This document shows, piece by piece, positions 23,360 to 32,903 of a stretch of DNA of 64,000 bases. How positions within the stretch are numbered: position 1 is the first letter of the stretch; every line of letters starts with the position of its first letter. The notes beneath the pieces were generated by a model. The model was not told the origin of the DNA. It ran no database searches and was given only the letters and a program-made list of their open reading frames with translations. This DNA is from a virus. A program made the position numbers and the translations under genes. The stretch lies in the IMG/VR virus record IMGVR_UViG_3300023179_000009, positions 186,001 to 250,000 of that record; one strand, given 5' to 3'.

Positions 23360-25494
23360 TTGAAAAAACTATCCGAGTAATGATCGGCTATACGTTTGGC
23401 AATTTCTTTGCCAACCTCCGGTCCCGGTTTTGATAATCCTAATTCTTTTTGTATTTCTTCGCCATTATATTTTGGCATTTCATATTGTCCCAAATGATGC
23501 AGGTGGTCCTTATCGACATCATCGTGTGTTATATGACGAGAACGTGACAATAAATCAATTCTATTTGGCTTTTTAGATATTTCTTGGGCAACCCTACTCA
23601 TCGATTCAGGCGAGGGTTTTTTTGCTGCTTCCCAAGATTTTAAAATAAACGCCACGCCGTCACTCACCTCGTTTGGCCATTCTAGTTTATTTAATTCTGA
23701 GCGAATTTTATCTGGAGATCCGTTTTTTCTCAACAACAAAGCAAGAACTAGAACGGCATGATTGAATCCATTCGTTTTCGTTTGGTGAATTTCTTCGTGA
23801 TTCAAACGATCAACCGATTCCATGTCTAGTTCCATTCCTGGGAACACAGTTGACAGCAGACCCAAAGATTCATAATTTTTTAAATATGAAACCGTATCAG
23901 CAGATTTTTTGAGTCCACTCCAAAATTCTGCTTGTATACGTGGGCCTGTAACGCCATGATTTCTCATGTCTTTATATTGATCTATAGCATCCAGTGTTGA
24001 TTGATCTAAAACGCCCCTTATGTCATCATTGTTATAATAAGAGTGGAAACGAGGAATTCTGGCAATTCTAAGTTTGTCTTCTCCTATCCTTTCAAAAGGA
24101 TCGCCAATCATTCTAACTCGCCAATTTTTGATATCTTCAAATCCTTGACCGCCGCTTGGATCAACAAAAACACCTTCTTCATTGGGCGATGCTGGAATTT
24201 GATAATAAATAGCATTCATGGTTAGATCACGACGCTTGTAATCTGTGTGCATATCTGCCCACCGAACTTTATCAGGGCGACGACCATCGCTATACCCCAA
24301 GTCTTCACGAAAAGTTGCTATCTCGTAATCTTCCCCATTTATGTTTGCAACCATCACTCCAAAAGATTTACCTTTATCAAAATTTTTAATTCCGGCTCGG
24401 TTTAACATATCCTCTACTTGATCCGGAGTCGCATCTGTTGTTAGATCTATGTCTTTTGTTTTGTTTGTATCAAAAGGTTCATCGGGTTTTGTAAAATAGT
24501 GTCTTAAAAAGTCTCTTGGGGCTCCGCCGATTACGTATATCTGGTGTCCGTTTTCTTTAAAAACTTTTGCCAAAGTAAAAACATCTTTTTCCAAAGGTAG
24601 TCTTGCCCTTATTTCGTGTTCTGTTGCTTCTATGAATGTTTTAAATCTTATTCTCGATTCTCCCAGTAGATTTTTAATATCTTCATCATTTAAATTTGGA
24701 AATCTGCCTTTTAAAGCTGATTTGATTATTTCATTAGATTTGCCTTTTTCACGCATGTTTGCAACAAAGCCAACAGGGTCATTAGACATAGGCTTGCTTG
24801 CACGAGCAGATATTTTATCAAGATCTTTTTTATACAAGTGTGCGGTGGTGTCTATACCGCCTAGTCCTTTCTCCGCTGCTGGTGTGTTGCTTTGGGCAAA
24901 TTGTTTTGCTTTTTGCCAAGGTATTCTGCTTTCCCCACCACGGCCCATTCGATCCATCAATAAAAACACCAATAACAATTTAATTTTACGATCTGATTTG
25001 TATTTCCCTTGATCATCTAATAATTCTTTTTTAAGCGATTTGTTTTGAAAACCTTGTTCATCCTTGAGGCTCATGTGGTATTTTATAACCCACCATAAAT
25101 CTTCTTTATCAATCGAGTTGGCTTTGCTGTACATGTTATGCCACGCTGGTCCTAGTCTTTGCATGGCTTTTTCAAAGTTCGCTGGATCTTCATGACCGTG
25201 GGCACTTAACGTTTTCGGATCTAGTGTGTCGCCCTTACCTATATCGTGCAGCAAACCAGCAAGACGCAATATATTCACATCTTCTGAGGTAAAACTTAAA
25301 TCGAGATTAGACAATGGACCATTTGGGTCGTCTTTTTGTTTTTCTTGTAAAATTTTTATAGCTGGCTCCAATGCCGAACGCACCATCATTGTGTGGCGAT
25401 CCACAGACCCTTCGGGGTGGTGCTTAGGATTTTGTGGTACTTTTAATTGTTGTCTCAGCGAGGATTCAACAAGCCATTCATTAAAACTTTTCAT
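23332..25494 (-). CDS. HD domain / CCA-adding nucleotidyltransferase fusion with capsid-targeting-like N-terminus
   Basis: 720 residues. Residues 1-11 MKSFNEWLVES fit the T4 capsid-targeting pattern with a potential cleavage after LVE. Residues about 33-185 form an HD domain: H34, HD at 83-84, H99/H101, D181. Residues about 318-480 are a CCA-adding/poly(A) polymerase head: VIGGAPRDFL, DIDLTTDATP (metal-binding D348 and D350), RRDLTMNAIY, IGDPFERIGEDKLRIARIPRF. Bacterial CCA enzymes may have an HD domain, but normally C-terminal. A second tag-like stretch RFKTFIEA at 283-290 separates the halves. It may repair or cap tRNA ends, perhaps after injection. Confidence 0.85.
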   Translation of the reverse strand: MKSFNEWLVESSLRQQLKVPQNPKHHPEGSVDRHTMMVRSALEPAIKILQEKQKDDPNGPLSNLDLSFTSEDVNILRLAGLLHDIGKGDTLDPKTLSAHGHEDPANFEKAMQRLGPAWHNMYSKANSIDKEDLWWVIKYHMSLKDEQGFQNKSLKKELLDDQGKYKSDRKIKLLLVFLLMDRMGRGGESRIPWQKAKQFAQSNTPAAEKGLGGIDTTAHLYKKDLDKISARASKPMSNDPVGFVANMREKGKSNEIIKSALKGRFPNLNDEDIKNLLGESRIRFKTFIEATEHEIRARLPLEKDVFTLAKVFKENGHQIYVIGGAPRDFLRHYFTKPDEPFDTNKTKDIDLTTDATPDQVEDMLNRAGIKNFDKGKSFGVMVANINGEDYEIATFREDLGYSDGRRPDKVRWADMHTDYKRRDLTMNAIYYQIPASPNEEGVFVDPSGGQGFEDIKNWRVRMIGDPFERIGEDKLRIARIPRFHSYYNNDDIRGVLDQSTLDAIDQYKDMRNHGVTGPRIQAEFWSGLKKSADTVSYLKNYESLGLLSTVFPGMELDMESVDRLNHEEIHQTKTNGFNHAVLVLALLLRKNGSPDKIRSELNKLEWPNEVSDGVAFILKSWEAAKKPSPESMSRVAQEISKKPNRIDLLSRSRHITHDDVDKDHLHHLGQYEMPKYNGEEIQKELGLSKPGPEVGKEIAKRIADHYSDSFFKWKNRPPMA

Positions 25495-25571
25495 ATTAAT
25501 ATTTAGTTTTTAGTTTTAAAATTAACCCTACTAATATTCATACATATTTTTGATTTTAAATTGGAGAACTT

Positions 25572-25856
25572 ATGGCTATAAAAGTAAAAAATGATAATTT
25601 GGTCTCTACTTATGACCTTAGATTACCCCATCCTGATATTGTTGACATGATGAATGATCCTCATGTTTTGATCGAAGGCGGCAATGTCGCTAATAACCAA
25701 GTTTTTGAAATAATTGTTCGAAAGTCCAACGGCACAGAGGTTTCTTTTAATAAAACCGTAGACCCGACAGACACTTTGATAATAAGGTATAAAAAGGTTA
25801 TAATTACTGAGGTTGCCAACAATTTGGGCGATGTTGATGTTTTGCCTGTTACTTGA
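25572..25856 (+). CDS. Hypothetical beta-rich protein (94 aa)
   Basis: 94 residues, GGAG ribosome site 7 bp upstream of the ATG. Predicted mostly beta (VFEIIVRKSNGTEVSFNKTV, DTLIIRYKKVIITEV). The look is that of a small structural or decoration protein, but there is no family match I can name. The 77-bp gap upstream holds no clear promoter. Confidence 0.5.
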   Translation: MAIKVKNDNLVSTYDLRLPHPDIVDMMNDPHVLIEGGNVANNQVFEIIVRKSNGTEVSFNKTVDPTDTLIIRYKKVIITEVANNLGDVDVLPVT

Positions 25857-25859
25857 GAT

Positions 25860-26042
25860 ATGTTATTTTTAGTATTTTCGGTAGTTTTATTTTTGTATTT
25901 TGTTGAGTGTTATACTTTTTTAACACAACAACATAATTCTCACAATGTTTTAAATAATATTAATCATTATATTTCAAGTGATTATTTAGTAAAAATTAAA
26001 GGATCAAATAAAAACATAAATTGGGGAAAAGAAGGCTTTTAA
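25860..26042 (+). CDS. Small membrane protein (60 aa)
   Basis: 60 residues: transmembrane helix at residues 1-17 and a polar, Asn/His-rich tail. Ends overlapping the HNH gene's ATG by one base. Unknown. Confidence 0.45.
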   Translation: MLFLVFSVVLFLYFVECYTFLTQQHNSHNVLNNINHYISSDYLVKIKGSNKNINWGKEGF

Positions 26043-26668
26043 TGACTTTAACATTACAACAAAGAAAATGTCTAGTGCTGAATAAAAATTGGAGACCTGT
26101 TTCCGCAATCGGATTAGACGATGCTATTTGCAAAGTCTTTAGCACATATGCTGACGGCACCCCCAAAGCCACAATAATAGAACCTGAAACTTATCAAACT
26201 TTCACCTGGGCAGATTGGAGTCGATTAGAGCCCAATGAAAATGAAGACAGAATTTACGCTAGTTCATATAGTTTCAAAATTCCTGAAATTATATTGTTAA
26301 GCCGATATGAAAAATTACCCAAGCCAAAACTTAATTTTTCTAGAAGAAATTTATACAAAAGAGATTCAAGCCAATGCCAATACTGCGGTTGTAAACCGGG
26401 AACAGAGGAGTTAACTATAGAACACGTTGTTCCTAGATCTCATGGTGGCGAAACAACTTGGGAAAATTGTGTTTTAGCCTGTGTTTCTTGTAATAGAAAA
26501 AAAGCCGATAGAACACCGGATCAAGCCGGTATGAAACTTTTAAAGCAACCAAAAAAGCCAGAAGGACACTCATTTAGATTTAGTGACTGCAAGCCTGTAA
26601 AATCTTGGCAAGCCTTCCTAGGTCAGGCTTATTGGCTTGTTGAATTAGAAAACAAAAACATTGATTAG
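26042..26668 (+). CDS. HNH endonuclease
   Basis: 208 residues from ATG 26042. N-terminal domain with CLVLNKNWRPVSAIG typical of a stand-alone HNH family; then CQYCG, TIEHVVPRSHGGETTWENCVLAC and CNRKKADRTP give the two CxxC zinc knuckles and the H-N-H catalytic set. Such proteins cut DNA; in phages they can be homing or packaging-related nucleases. Not placed in an intron. Confidence 0.85.
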   Translation: MTLTLQQRKCLVLNKNWRPVSAIGLDDAICKVFSTYADGTPKATIIEPETYQTFTWADWSRLEPNENEDRIYASSYSFKIPEIILLSRYEKLPKPKLNFSRRNLYKRDSSQCQYCGCKPGTEELTIEHVVPRSHGGETTWENCVLACVSCNRKKADRTPDQAGMKLLKQPKKPEGHSFRFSDCKPVKSWQAFLGQAYWLVELENKNID

Positions 26669-26677
26669 GAGAAAAGT

Positions 26678-26824
26678 ATGAGTGCTTGGCTTATTCTTGT
26701 AACTGGTTTGATATATGCGTATGTTGCTTTAGAGCAGTTATACAAAGGGAATACAGGTATGTTTATAGCATATAGTGGGTACAGTTTTTCAAATATCGGT
26801 TTGTATATGCTAGCTTCTAAGTGA
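26678..26824 (+). CDS. Small conserved phage membrane protein (48 aa)
   Basis: 48 codons, strong AGGAG site. 'LILVTGLIYAYVALEQLYKGNTGMFIAYSGYSFSNIGLYM' style sequence, two short hydrophobic helices around a YKGN turn, like small proteins I associate with T4-like cyanophages. Its stop is one base from the stop of the convergent gene at 26,826. Confidence 0.65.
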   Translation: MSAWLILVTGLIYAYVALEQLYKGNTGMFIAYSGYSFSNIGLYMLASK

Positions 26825-26825
26825 A

Positions 26826-28661
26826 TTATTTGTTGTCCCAGTAGTCCAACAATCCCAAAACATCTTCCCAATCAACTGACTCTTTTGGGTAATCTCCGGG
26901 ATTGCCGAACAAAGGACGATCTTCTTCTCGTCTTTTTTGTGCTGCTTTGAGTCTGGCCATTTGGGTACTCAACTTGCTTCCGTACATGCTTCCAGTGGGC
27001 GTTCCATCATCGCTTCTGTCTACCTCAGCTAACTCATCTTTGGTCTTAACGTAGATTTTTGTTTTTGGATCTGTGATGTCTGCACCTTTTTCAACTTTAA
27101 AAAAGTTGAATGGTCTTTGATAGGCTTGAACCATCTCTGGTCCATCTTCTTTGCCAATGCCAGAAGACCTGCTTCTGTTGGGGTCTCCCAACTCAAAACT
27201 GCTTCTTTTTCTTGTTGGGTTTCTCATTGGTTGCCTTCCGAAAGGTCTGGCACCCATTGGTTGTTCATCTGCTTTTTTGCGTGTTCTTGAAACTTTGATC
27301 ATGTACGAAACCGCCGCCAAATCAACTTCATCTACTAGTTTTCCTTCAAGGCCACCCTTTAGTCCACCGTCCACTAAACTTGTTAGTTTCTCTGCTAGTG
27401 CTTCGATTGTTCCTTTAAATCCTTGGACTCTTTCTAATTGTTTTTCAAACTTCAAGGCACGAACAATCACAGGAATCATGTCAGGGTTAGATTCTGAAGG
27501 AGCAGCAAGAGCCTGTCTGTAAGTAATGTTATATTCTGGCTCTTCGCCGTCTCTTGATATTCTCAATAAGTTAAGAACATATCTGAAAACTTTTTGAAAG
27601 TCCACAGCAGCCATAACAAGCTCTTGAACTTTGCTTGTTCTTTCTTTTGCCGCTTCGCCTCTTGATCCTTCTAAAGATACTTCAAACTCTCCAGTTTTGA
27701 TTGCTTCTTTCGGACCTTCCGCACTATTATATGTTTGCAAATCTACTTCTTTGTTGTTGACAAAGTATAATGTTTTAACTGGCGGCATGACATAAGGCAT
27801 ATCTAACTCTTCTATGGCAAGACGAGTATAAAAACTGTATGCCGTACCTCTTAAAGCGCCATTATAAAATTCTAAATTCTCCGCTATTCTGCGGAATTCA
27901 TTTTGAGAAAGTGGTTTGCTTCTAGATTTGGCAATTGCCACGTTAGGATCTGGGCCTTTTGGCGTGTTTTGTGCGATTGCGTCTTTATCTAATTCGATTG
28001 GATTGGCACTATCATTTCCTTGTTCTTCTTCGCTTTCGGCTGGAAGTGCATCCTTTATTGCTTCTTCTACGCTTGAATAAACACTTCTTGGATCGGTTTT
28101 TCTTGCTTTGTCATTTAAGTAAGAGAACAGGTCTGTTTCCACACCTTTGTCTTTGTCGTTTGTTTCCTCTCCTGTATTCGGATCCACCAACACTTTCTCT
28201 GCTTGCAAGATGATGGCGATCTTTTTCACACTTTTTGTTTTTTTTCTTGCATTTAAAACTAAATTTGTAAAGCGTTCCCAGGCTTGCTGATATTTCTTTA
28301 AGTTCTCTGTGCGTTGAAGTTCCGCTATAGCTGCTGCTTTTTTCTCTTGTTGCTTTGCTAGTTCTTTTTCGCTGCGTTGATCAACTTGTGATTGAACCAA
28401 AGGATCCACCTCTCTTGAGGGCTTCGATGGTTCTTTCATTTTTTCTAGTTCTTCTGGTGTATAGTCCATCCATTTGCCGTTTACAACCCTGCCTGAATTA
28501 TGACTTCGAATTGTGCCAGCTTCAGGATGAGGATTTTCTTTTGAATATTGGGGCTTTGGCTCGATGGCAGGTTCAACTGTAGCGTTTGGTTCTACTGCTG
28601 GTTCTTTAACAGTTGATTTTTTGGCTTCCAACAATCCCAACATTTCAAAAAAAGATAACAT
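26826..28661 (-). CDS. Large Pro/Lys/Glu-rich protein, possible virion-internal protein
   Basis: 611 residues with strong GAGGAGA site. N-terminus MLSFFEMLGLLEAKKS fits the capsid-targeting pattern with LLE followed by Ala, a near-ideal prohead-protease site. Residues 15-115 are Pro/Glu/Lys-rich and disordered, the middle is helical with coiled-coil tendencies, and the end is again low-complexity charged. No enzyme motif; not portal-like. Size and tag suggest an abundant internal or core protein. Confidence 0.55.
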   Translation of the reverse strand: MLSFFEMLGLLEAKKSTVKEPAVEPNATVEPAIEPKPQYSKENPHPEAGTIRSHNSGRVVNGKWMDYTPEELEKMKEPSKPSREVDPLVQSQVDQRSEKELAKQQEKKAAAIAELQRTENLKKYQQAWERFTNLVLNARKKTKSVKKIAIILQAEKVLVDPNTGEETNDKDKGVETDLFSYLNDKARKTDPRSVYSSVEEAIKDALPAESEEEQGNDSANPIELDKDAIAQNTPKGPDPNVAIAKSRSKPLSQNEFRRIAENLEFYNGALRGTAYSFYTRLAIEELDMPYVMPPVKTLYFVNNKEVDLQTYNSAEGPKEAIKTGEFEVSLEGSRGEAAKERTSKVQELVMAAVDFQKVFRYVLNLLRISRDGEEPEYNITYRQALAAPSESNPDMIPVIVRALKFEKQLERVQGFKGTIEALAEKLTSLVDGGLKGGLEGKLVDEVDLAAVSYMIKVSRTRKKADEQPMGARPFGRQPMRNPTRKRSSFELGDPNRSRSSGIGKEDGPEMVQAYQRPFNFFKVEKGADITDPKTKIYVKTKDELAEVDRSDDGTPTGSMYGSKLSTQMARLKAAQKRREEDRPLFGNPGDYPKESVDWEDVLGLLDYWDNK

Positions 28662-28709
28662 TTCTCATCTCCTCAAATATTTTAATATTTCACATTATAT
28701 ATAATCCAA

Positions 28710-29093
28710 ATGAAAAGTTTTAATGAATATAAATCGGGAAATAGCATTGGTTCTTTTTTTGGAAAATCATTCGCTGTAAGGCAAAATGCTCATATTTTGC
28801 ATTTATCTTCCAAAAGTTATGCAGAACACAAGGCTTTAGGTTCATTTTACGAGCAACTAACAGACCTTACAGACCAGTTGATTGAAACCTATCAAGGTCA
28901 ATATGGCTTGGTTGAAGTTGATGTAGCTGTTTCAAAAGAAAAAAATGCAGTTTCTCTTTTGAACGATTTTGCCGAGGATACCATGAATTCTCGTGATTTG
29001 TTTGATAAAAAAGATACTCATTTACACAACATTTTAGATGAAATATTGAGTTTAACTTATCAAACTCTTTATAAATTAAAATTTCTCAAATAA
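28710..29093 (+). CDS. DUF5856-like (Dps/ferritin-like) protein
   Basis: 127 residues, four-helix prediction. FAVRQNAHILHLSSKSYAEHKALGSFYEQLTDLTDQL resembles DUF5856/Dps-like phage proteins, whose conserved H, E and D residues line a ferritin-like core. Starts MKSFNEY like the tagged proteins but lacks the [LI]xE site, so packaging is doubtful. No ribosome site before the ATG. Overlaps the end of the convergent gene by 8 bp. Confidence 0.6.
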   Translation: MKSFNEYKSGNSIGSFFGKSFAVRQNAHILHLSSKSYAEHKALGSFYEQLTDLTDQLIETYQGQYGLVEVDVAVSKEKNAVSLLNDFAEDTMNSRDLFDKKDTHLHNILDEILSLTYQTLYKLKFLK

Positions 29094-30027
29094 CGTGTAG
29101 GCCATTTGTGAATTTCATTAATTCATAATGACCTTTTTCATTTTTTATCCATTCAAGATAATCAACATTATCTAATAAACTAAATCTTTTGTTTTCAAAA
29201 TAATCGAGATTTTTTTCACCAAAAATAGCAACAAGATCCTGTTTGCTTAATATTTTTGTAATGTTTTCATAGAATTCTTGAACCATTAGACACAACAATC
29301 CTCTTGAGTGAGTTTCGTCGCAAGTTGGACTAGGAACGTAAGATCCGTTTCCGTGAAAAACCTTTAAGTTATTAACTTTGCATTGGCTCAAATTCCTACT
29401 CGTTGAGTGTTCGTCCACCGAAATTAGGTTGAAAAACTCAGGATGTTTATTCTTCATGTATCCTAAAACCATTTCATCCCAAACTTCATACCAATCATCA
29501 TATCCAATATATTTTTTCATGGACTGTCTGGTTTCTTTTGATTGTATGGCATCAATTGTATATTTTTTAAATAAATCAAAGAATTGTTGGTATTTTTTTT
29601 CATTTGGATTGAAATAAAAATAGCCTGTGTTCCATCCATCGTAACAAAAGCGATCCCTAGTTTTTTCTAATGGCAGTGGGTTTTTTAAAAAGAATACATC
29701 CGAATCAACATAAATCACATCACCTACATAATTTTGGTTTTCGCACCAATTGTGGATATCAAAAATTCTTGAAAGGTGTTTGTAGCCCTTCACAAAATTT
29801 GAATATTGTTCCAGATAAAAATTAGTTTTAACTACTTGAAAATTTAATTTTTCTTGCAAATAACCCCATCTATGAGGCCGTTCGGGGCTGCAATCTAAAA
29901 CTACAATATCTACATCAGAAACGCTTCGTAGTGTGGCTATCGAAGGAACCACACTGGTTCTTAAATTTTTATAAGGATCGGGTTCGTGATCTAGTGACCA
30001 ACAATGGTAAATTGCTGTTGTTTTCAC
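29086..30027 (-). CDS. Glycosyltransferase (GT-A, DxD)
   Basis: 313 residues. VIYVDSDVFFLKNPLP contains the DxD metal motif; GWNTGYFYFNPNEK and DDWYEVWDEMVLGYM follow as in GT8-like and related sugar transferases. Cytosolic. Overlaps the upstream GT2 gene by 4 bp. Sugar unknown. Confidence 0.75.
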   Translation of the reverse strand: MKTTAIYHCWSLDHEPDPYKNLRTSVVPSIATLRSVSDVDIVVLDCSPERPHRWGYLQEKLNFQVVKTNFYLEQYSNFVKGYKHLSRIFDIHNWCENQNYVGDVIYVDSDVFFLKNPLPLEKTRDRFCYDGWNTGYFYFNPNEKKYQQFFDLFKKYTIDAIQSKETRQSMKKYIGYDDWYEVWDEMVLGYMKNKHPEFFNLISVDEHSTSRNLSQCKVNNLKVFHGNGSYVPSPTCDETHSRGLLCLMVQEFYENITKILSKQDLVAIFGEKNLDYFENKRFSLLDNVDYLEWIKNEKGHYELMKFTNGLHVI

Positions 30028-30806
30028 ATTAACTTTCTATGATTTTCTATTTCTTCCTTAAACCAATCGGGATATTCAATATTCCATTTCCTACAGTACC
30101 TGATTCCATTATTTATAAATAAGCGTTTTTGATTTGTTTTGCCGTATGTTTGAGATGGGTGCCATAAGTGCAATTCGATTTCATCTCTAAAAATTGACTT
30201 TACTCCAATTTCTTTCATTTTGTTGGTCATGTCGCTATCTGCCCAACCATATCCAACATACCCTTCATCCATCATGTCAGCTTCAAAAAAATCATCACGC
30301 CAAAAGGCCGTGTTGCCAGACCACATGTTTCTTACGCCAATGTGGTTTTCTTCACTTCTAAATTCATCGTTGTATTCAAAAGACTCATTTGTTATTTCTT
30401 CGTCGTTTGCAGTTTTGGTTAGTTTTTTCATACACTTACAAGTGATACAAATTTTTGGTTTTATTTCATTTTCTACATTTTTAAAATAATCTTTTGGAAG
30501 AATTCTATCACTTTCTAGAACTATAACTTTGTTTAAAGAACAATTTCTTACCCCTACATTTATCATTTTGGCAAGAATCATTTCATTTTCTTCCATATTA
30601 AAGTGTTTGTTGACTTTAAATTCACCCGACAGATCGGATAGTTCTTTTGTTTGATTGTTTACTAAAAACTCTATTGAGTCTTGACACACAGTCACCAACT
30701 CAGAACCTTTGATGATTTCGTTATGATTTTTTGTTAAAAATCTCAGTGTTTGCAAAAGATTATCAAATCTTGCTGTGTGGAATGGGATTATAAAAGAAAT
30801 GTTCAT
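30024..30806 (-). CDS. GT2-like glycosyltransferase with galactosyltransferase-type C-terminus
   Basis: 260 residues. N-terminus MNISFIIPFHTAR is the GT2 start; VLESDRILP replaces the DxD motif; MWSGNTAFWRDDFFEADMMDEGYVGYGWADSDM is the acceptor-side block found in galactosyltransferase-type GT2/GT7 proteins; HLWH closes the site. Forms an operon with 29,086. Confidence 0.8.
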   Translation of the reverse strand: MNISFIIPFHTARFDNLLQTLRFLTKNHNEIIKGSELVTVCQDSIEFLVNNQTKELSDLSGEFKVNKHFNMEENEMILAKMINVGVRNCSLNKVIVLESDRILPKDYFKNVENEIKPKICITCKCMKKLTKTANDEEITNESFEYNDEFRSEENHIGVRNMWSGNTAFWRDDFFEADMMDEGYVGYGWADSDMTNKMKEIGVKSIFRDEIELHLWHPSQTYGKTNQKRLFINNGIRYCRKWNIEYPDWFKEEIENHRKLM

Positions 30807-30851
30807 TTGAATTCGGTAGCGTGTGTTTAATTGACTACAAATATATATTTT

Positions 30852-31608
30852 TTAAAAGAATAATTTAACGTTTATATTTGGAAATAATAATTTATTTAAT
30901 TCTATTGTTTCTTTGTCAAAAAAAGGAAAAGATGATATGTTCTTGTATCTATTTAACACATCCATTTTTTGAGCATTTTGATTATATTTCACACGATCAA
31001 AACTGCTACCTCCTCCAAAAAGAGTAACGTCATTGATCCCATTGTCATTAAAATCAATATCTATTTTTTTACATAATTCTTTTCTATATTCGAAATTACT
31101 AAACCATTCGTTGTAGTTTATGCCAATTGGATTTTTTAGTATTTTTGTTATTCTTAGAAATTCTTTTGCATGATTTTTCCATATTTTTAAAAAGTTATTT
31201 ATAGAGTCTTTAGAATTAACTCTCATTTTTTTTCTTCATTCCGATCTCTGCTAACAAACAAATTAAATGCGTCACGTAAAACTATAATTTCTATTGCATT
31301 TTCCATATCAAAAGGGCATATGTTTTTTAAAAAATTTAATTTTGATATCGAATCTTCGATAGTCTCATCTTCAATATTGTAGACCCAAATACAGGCACTT
31401 ACTTCACTATGTTCCTTTGGGTTTTTAAGATAATTTTTTACTTTTTTAGGTTTTAATATATCATTTGAAAAAAGGATAATTTTTTTTTATTCCATTTTTC
31501 GCAAGAATTTTTTTGAATGTCAAAACAAGCATCAATCTGCCTACAAATCCAATTAATTATGGCATGATGCCCAGACCTTTTCATTGCATAAATTCTAATT
31601 TGTTTCAT
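30852..31608 (-). pseudogene. Sulfotransferase-like gene broken by two frameshifts in A-runs
   Basis: Three consecutive frames join into one protein of about 250 residues. Part 1 (31,608 downwards) has MKRSGHHAIINWI, the P-loop-like start of phage sulfotransferase-type proteins. Part 2 has IEIIVLRDAFNLFVSRDR, the 3'-phosphate-binding RDxxN..SR block. Part 3 (31,226-30,852) has FGGGSSFDRVKYN, seen in the same family. The breaks lie in an A9 run (+ strand T at 31,480-31,488) and an A8 run (31,226-31,233); each needs one more A. Could be decay, polymerase slippage decoding, or sequencing error. Confidence 0.75.
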
Positions 31609-31664
31609 TTATTATAAATCTTAAATAGTTAATTTTATTAACAATAATATTTGTTTTTTAAAAA

Positions 31665-31886
31665 GATGAAGTATCTCAAATTATAAAAAAATTTCACAAG
31701 AGATATTTTACTTTTACAAATTTAGAAGAAAGTAAATAATCTATAAAAAATAAATGTAAAAATATCAAGTATTGGGGTCAAAAAAATTTAAATGATGTAA
31801 AACTTTTATCTTTTTCCAAGATAGATAATTATAAGATATTCCTAAGATGTCAATCTATGATATATTTAAGGACTCAAGTTCTATAA
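31665..31886 (+). pseudogene. Possible degraded coding remnant in a 298-bp gap
   Basis: The gap 31,609-31,906 has no gene. One frame reads 73 codons with a single internal TAA (31,737) and protein-like composition (DEVSQIIKKFHKRYFTF then KYWGQKNLNDVKLL). No family recognised. It may be the end of a deleted glycan gene; chance cannot be excluded in DNA this AT-rich. Confidence 0.25.
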
Positions 31887-31906
31887 CTAATTTATTTTTT
31901 TAAATT

Positions 31907-32260
31907 ATGTTAAATTTACAAGATATAATAAGAAAACAAAAAACTATACTTGATTTTGAAATTATTTATTTAATAGAAAGCAGGATGCGTGATTGGCAGA
32001 AAACTTGGAATAAAAAATTTATTTCAATTAATAAAAATCAATTATCGAGTATAGTATCAAAAAATAAAGTTTTTAGTTTCTATTGTACAGACACGGACCC
32101 TGTTTTGTTATGGATCGGTTTGAATTCCGCAGAAGATTTTTTGATTTCTCAAAATAAATGTTTTTTTATTAAAAAAAGTAATTTTTTAGATTTTTTAGAT
32201 TTTTTAGATGAACTTAAATTTGGCAAAAAAAAATTGATTTGGCCACAGGAAGGATTCTAA
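31907..32260 (+). CDS. Hypothetical protein (117 aa)
   Basis: 117 residues, mixed alpha/beta, no motif. Four bp before the WbqC gene and likely its operon partner. The name-less family could relate to the following acceptor-processing genes. Confidence 0.5.
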   Translation: MLNLQDIIRKQKTILDFEIIYLIESRMRDWQKTWNKKFISINKNQLSSIVSKNKVFSFYCTDTDPVLLWIGLNSAEDFLISQNKCFFIKKSNFLDFLDFLDELKFGKKKLIWPQEGF

Positions 32261-32264
32261 TAAA

Positions 32265-32903
32265 ATGAAAATTGCAATAATGCAACCTTATTTTTTCCCC
32301 TATATAGGTTATTTTGAATTAATCAAGAGTGTTGATATTTTTGTTTTTTTGAATGATGTTCAATTTACAAAAAGAGGATGGATCAACAGAAATAGAATAA
32401 GGTCTTTGCATAAAGAAAACGAAAATATAGTTATACCAGTGAAGAGCCACAAACAAAAAACCAATATTAGCGAAATAACGCCTGCTTGCTCAAATTGGAA
32501 TGCTCATATATACAAGAAGATAATTTGCACTTATGGAAATAAGAATAAAATATTTTTAAATTATTTTTTGTCTCTTTCGGGCCACGCAAAACTAAAAGAT
32601 ATTCTTTGTGATTCAATAACTTGGACATCTCGCTATTTGGGATTAAACACTATCTTTGAAAACTCAGAAAACATATCAAAAGATTCGGGTTTTAAAAAAT
32701 TAATTGAGATTTGCAAGCATTTTAATTGTAATCATTACATCAATGCCTGTGGCGGAATCAATCTTTACAATAGAGAAGATTTTGAAAAAGAAGGCGTGTT
32801 TTTAGAATTTTTAGAGCCTACTAAATTTAGCAATAAACTTTCTATAATAGATTTGATATTAACACAAGAAGAAGAAACCAAATTATGGCTCAAGAAGTCC
32901 TAA
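32265..32903 (+). CDS. WbqC-like family protein
   Basis: 212 residues. MKIAIMQPYFFPYIGYFELI and DVQFTKRGWINRNRI are the signature of the WbqC family, found in O-antigen and capsule gene sets, with a function still poorly defined (proposed role in amino-sugar modification). Overlaps the next gene by 19 bp. Confidence 0.85.
   Translation: MKIAIMQPYFFPYIGYFELIKSVDIFVFLNDVQFTKRGWINRNRIRSLHKENENIVIPVKSHKQKTNISEITPACSNWNAHIYKKIICTYGNKNKIFLNYFLSLSGHAKLKDILCDSITWTSRYLGLNTIFENSENISKDSGFKKLIEICKHFNCNHYINACGGINLYNREDFEKEGVFLEFLEPTKFSNKLSIIDLILTQEEETKLWLKKS

Noticed and set aside
28710-29093. MKSFNEY start as a capsid-targeting tag on the Dps-like protein
   Set aside because: Beginning matches but no [LI]xE cleavage site within 20 residues, so kept out of the main tagged set.
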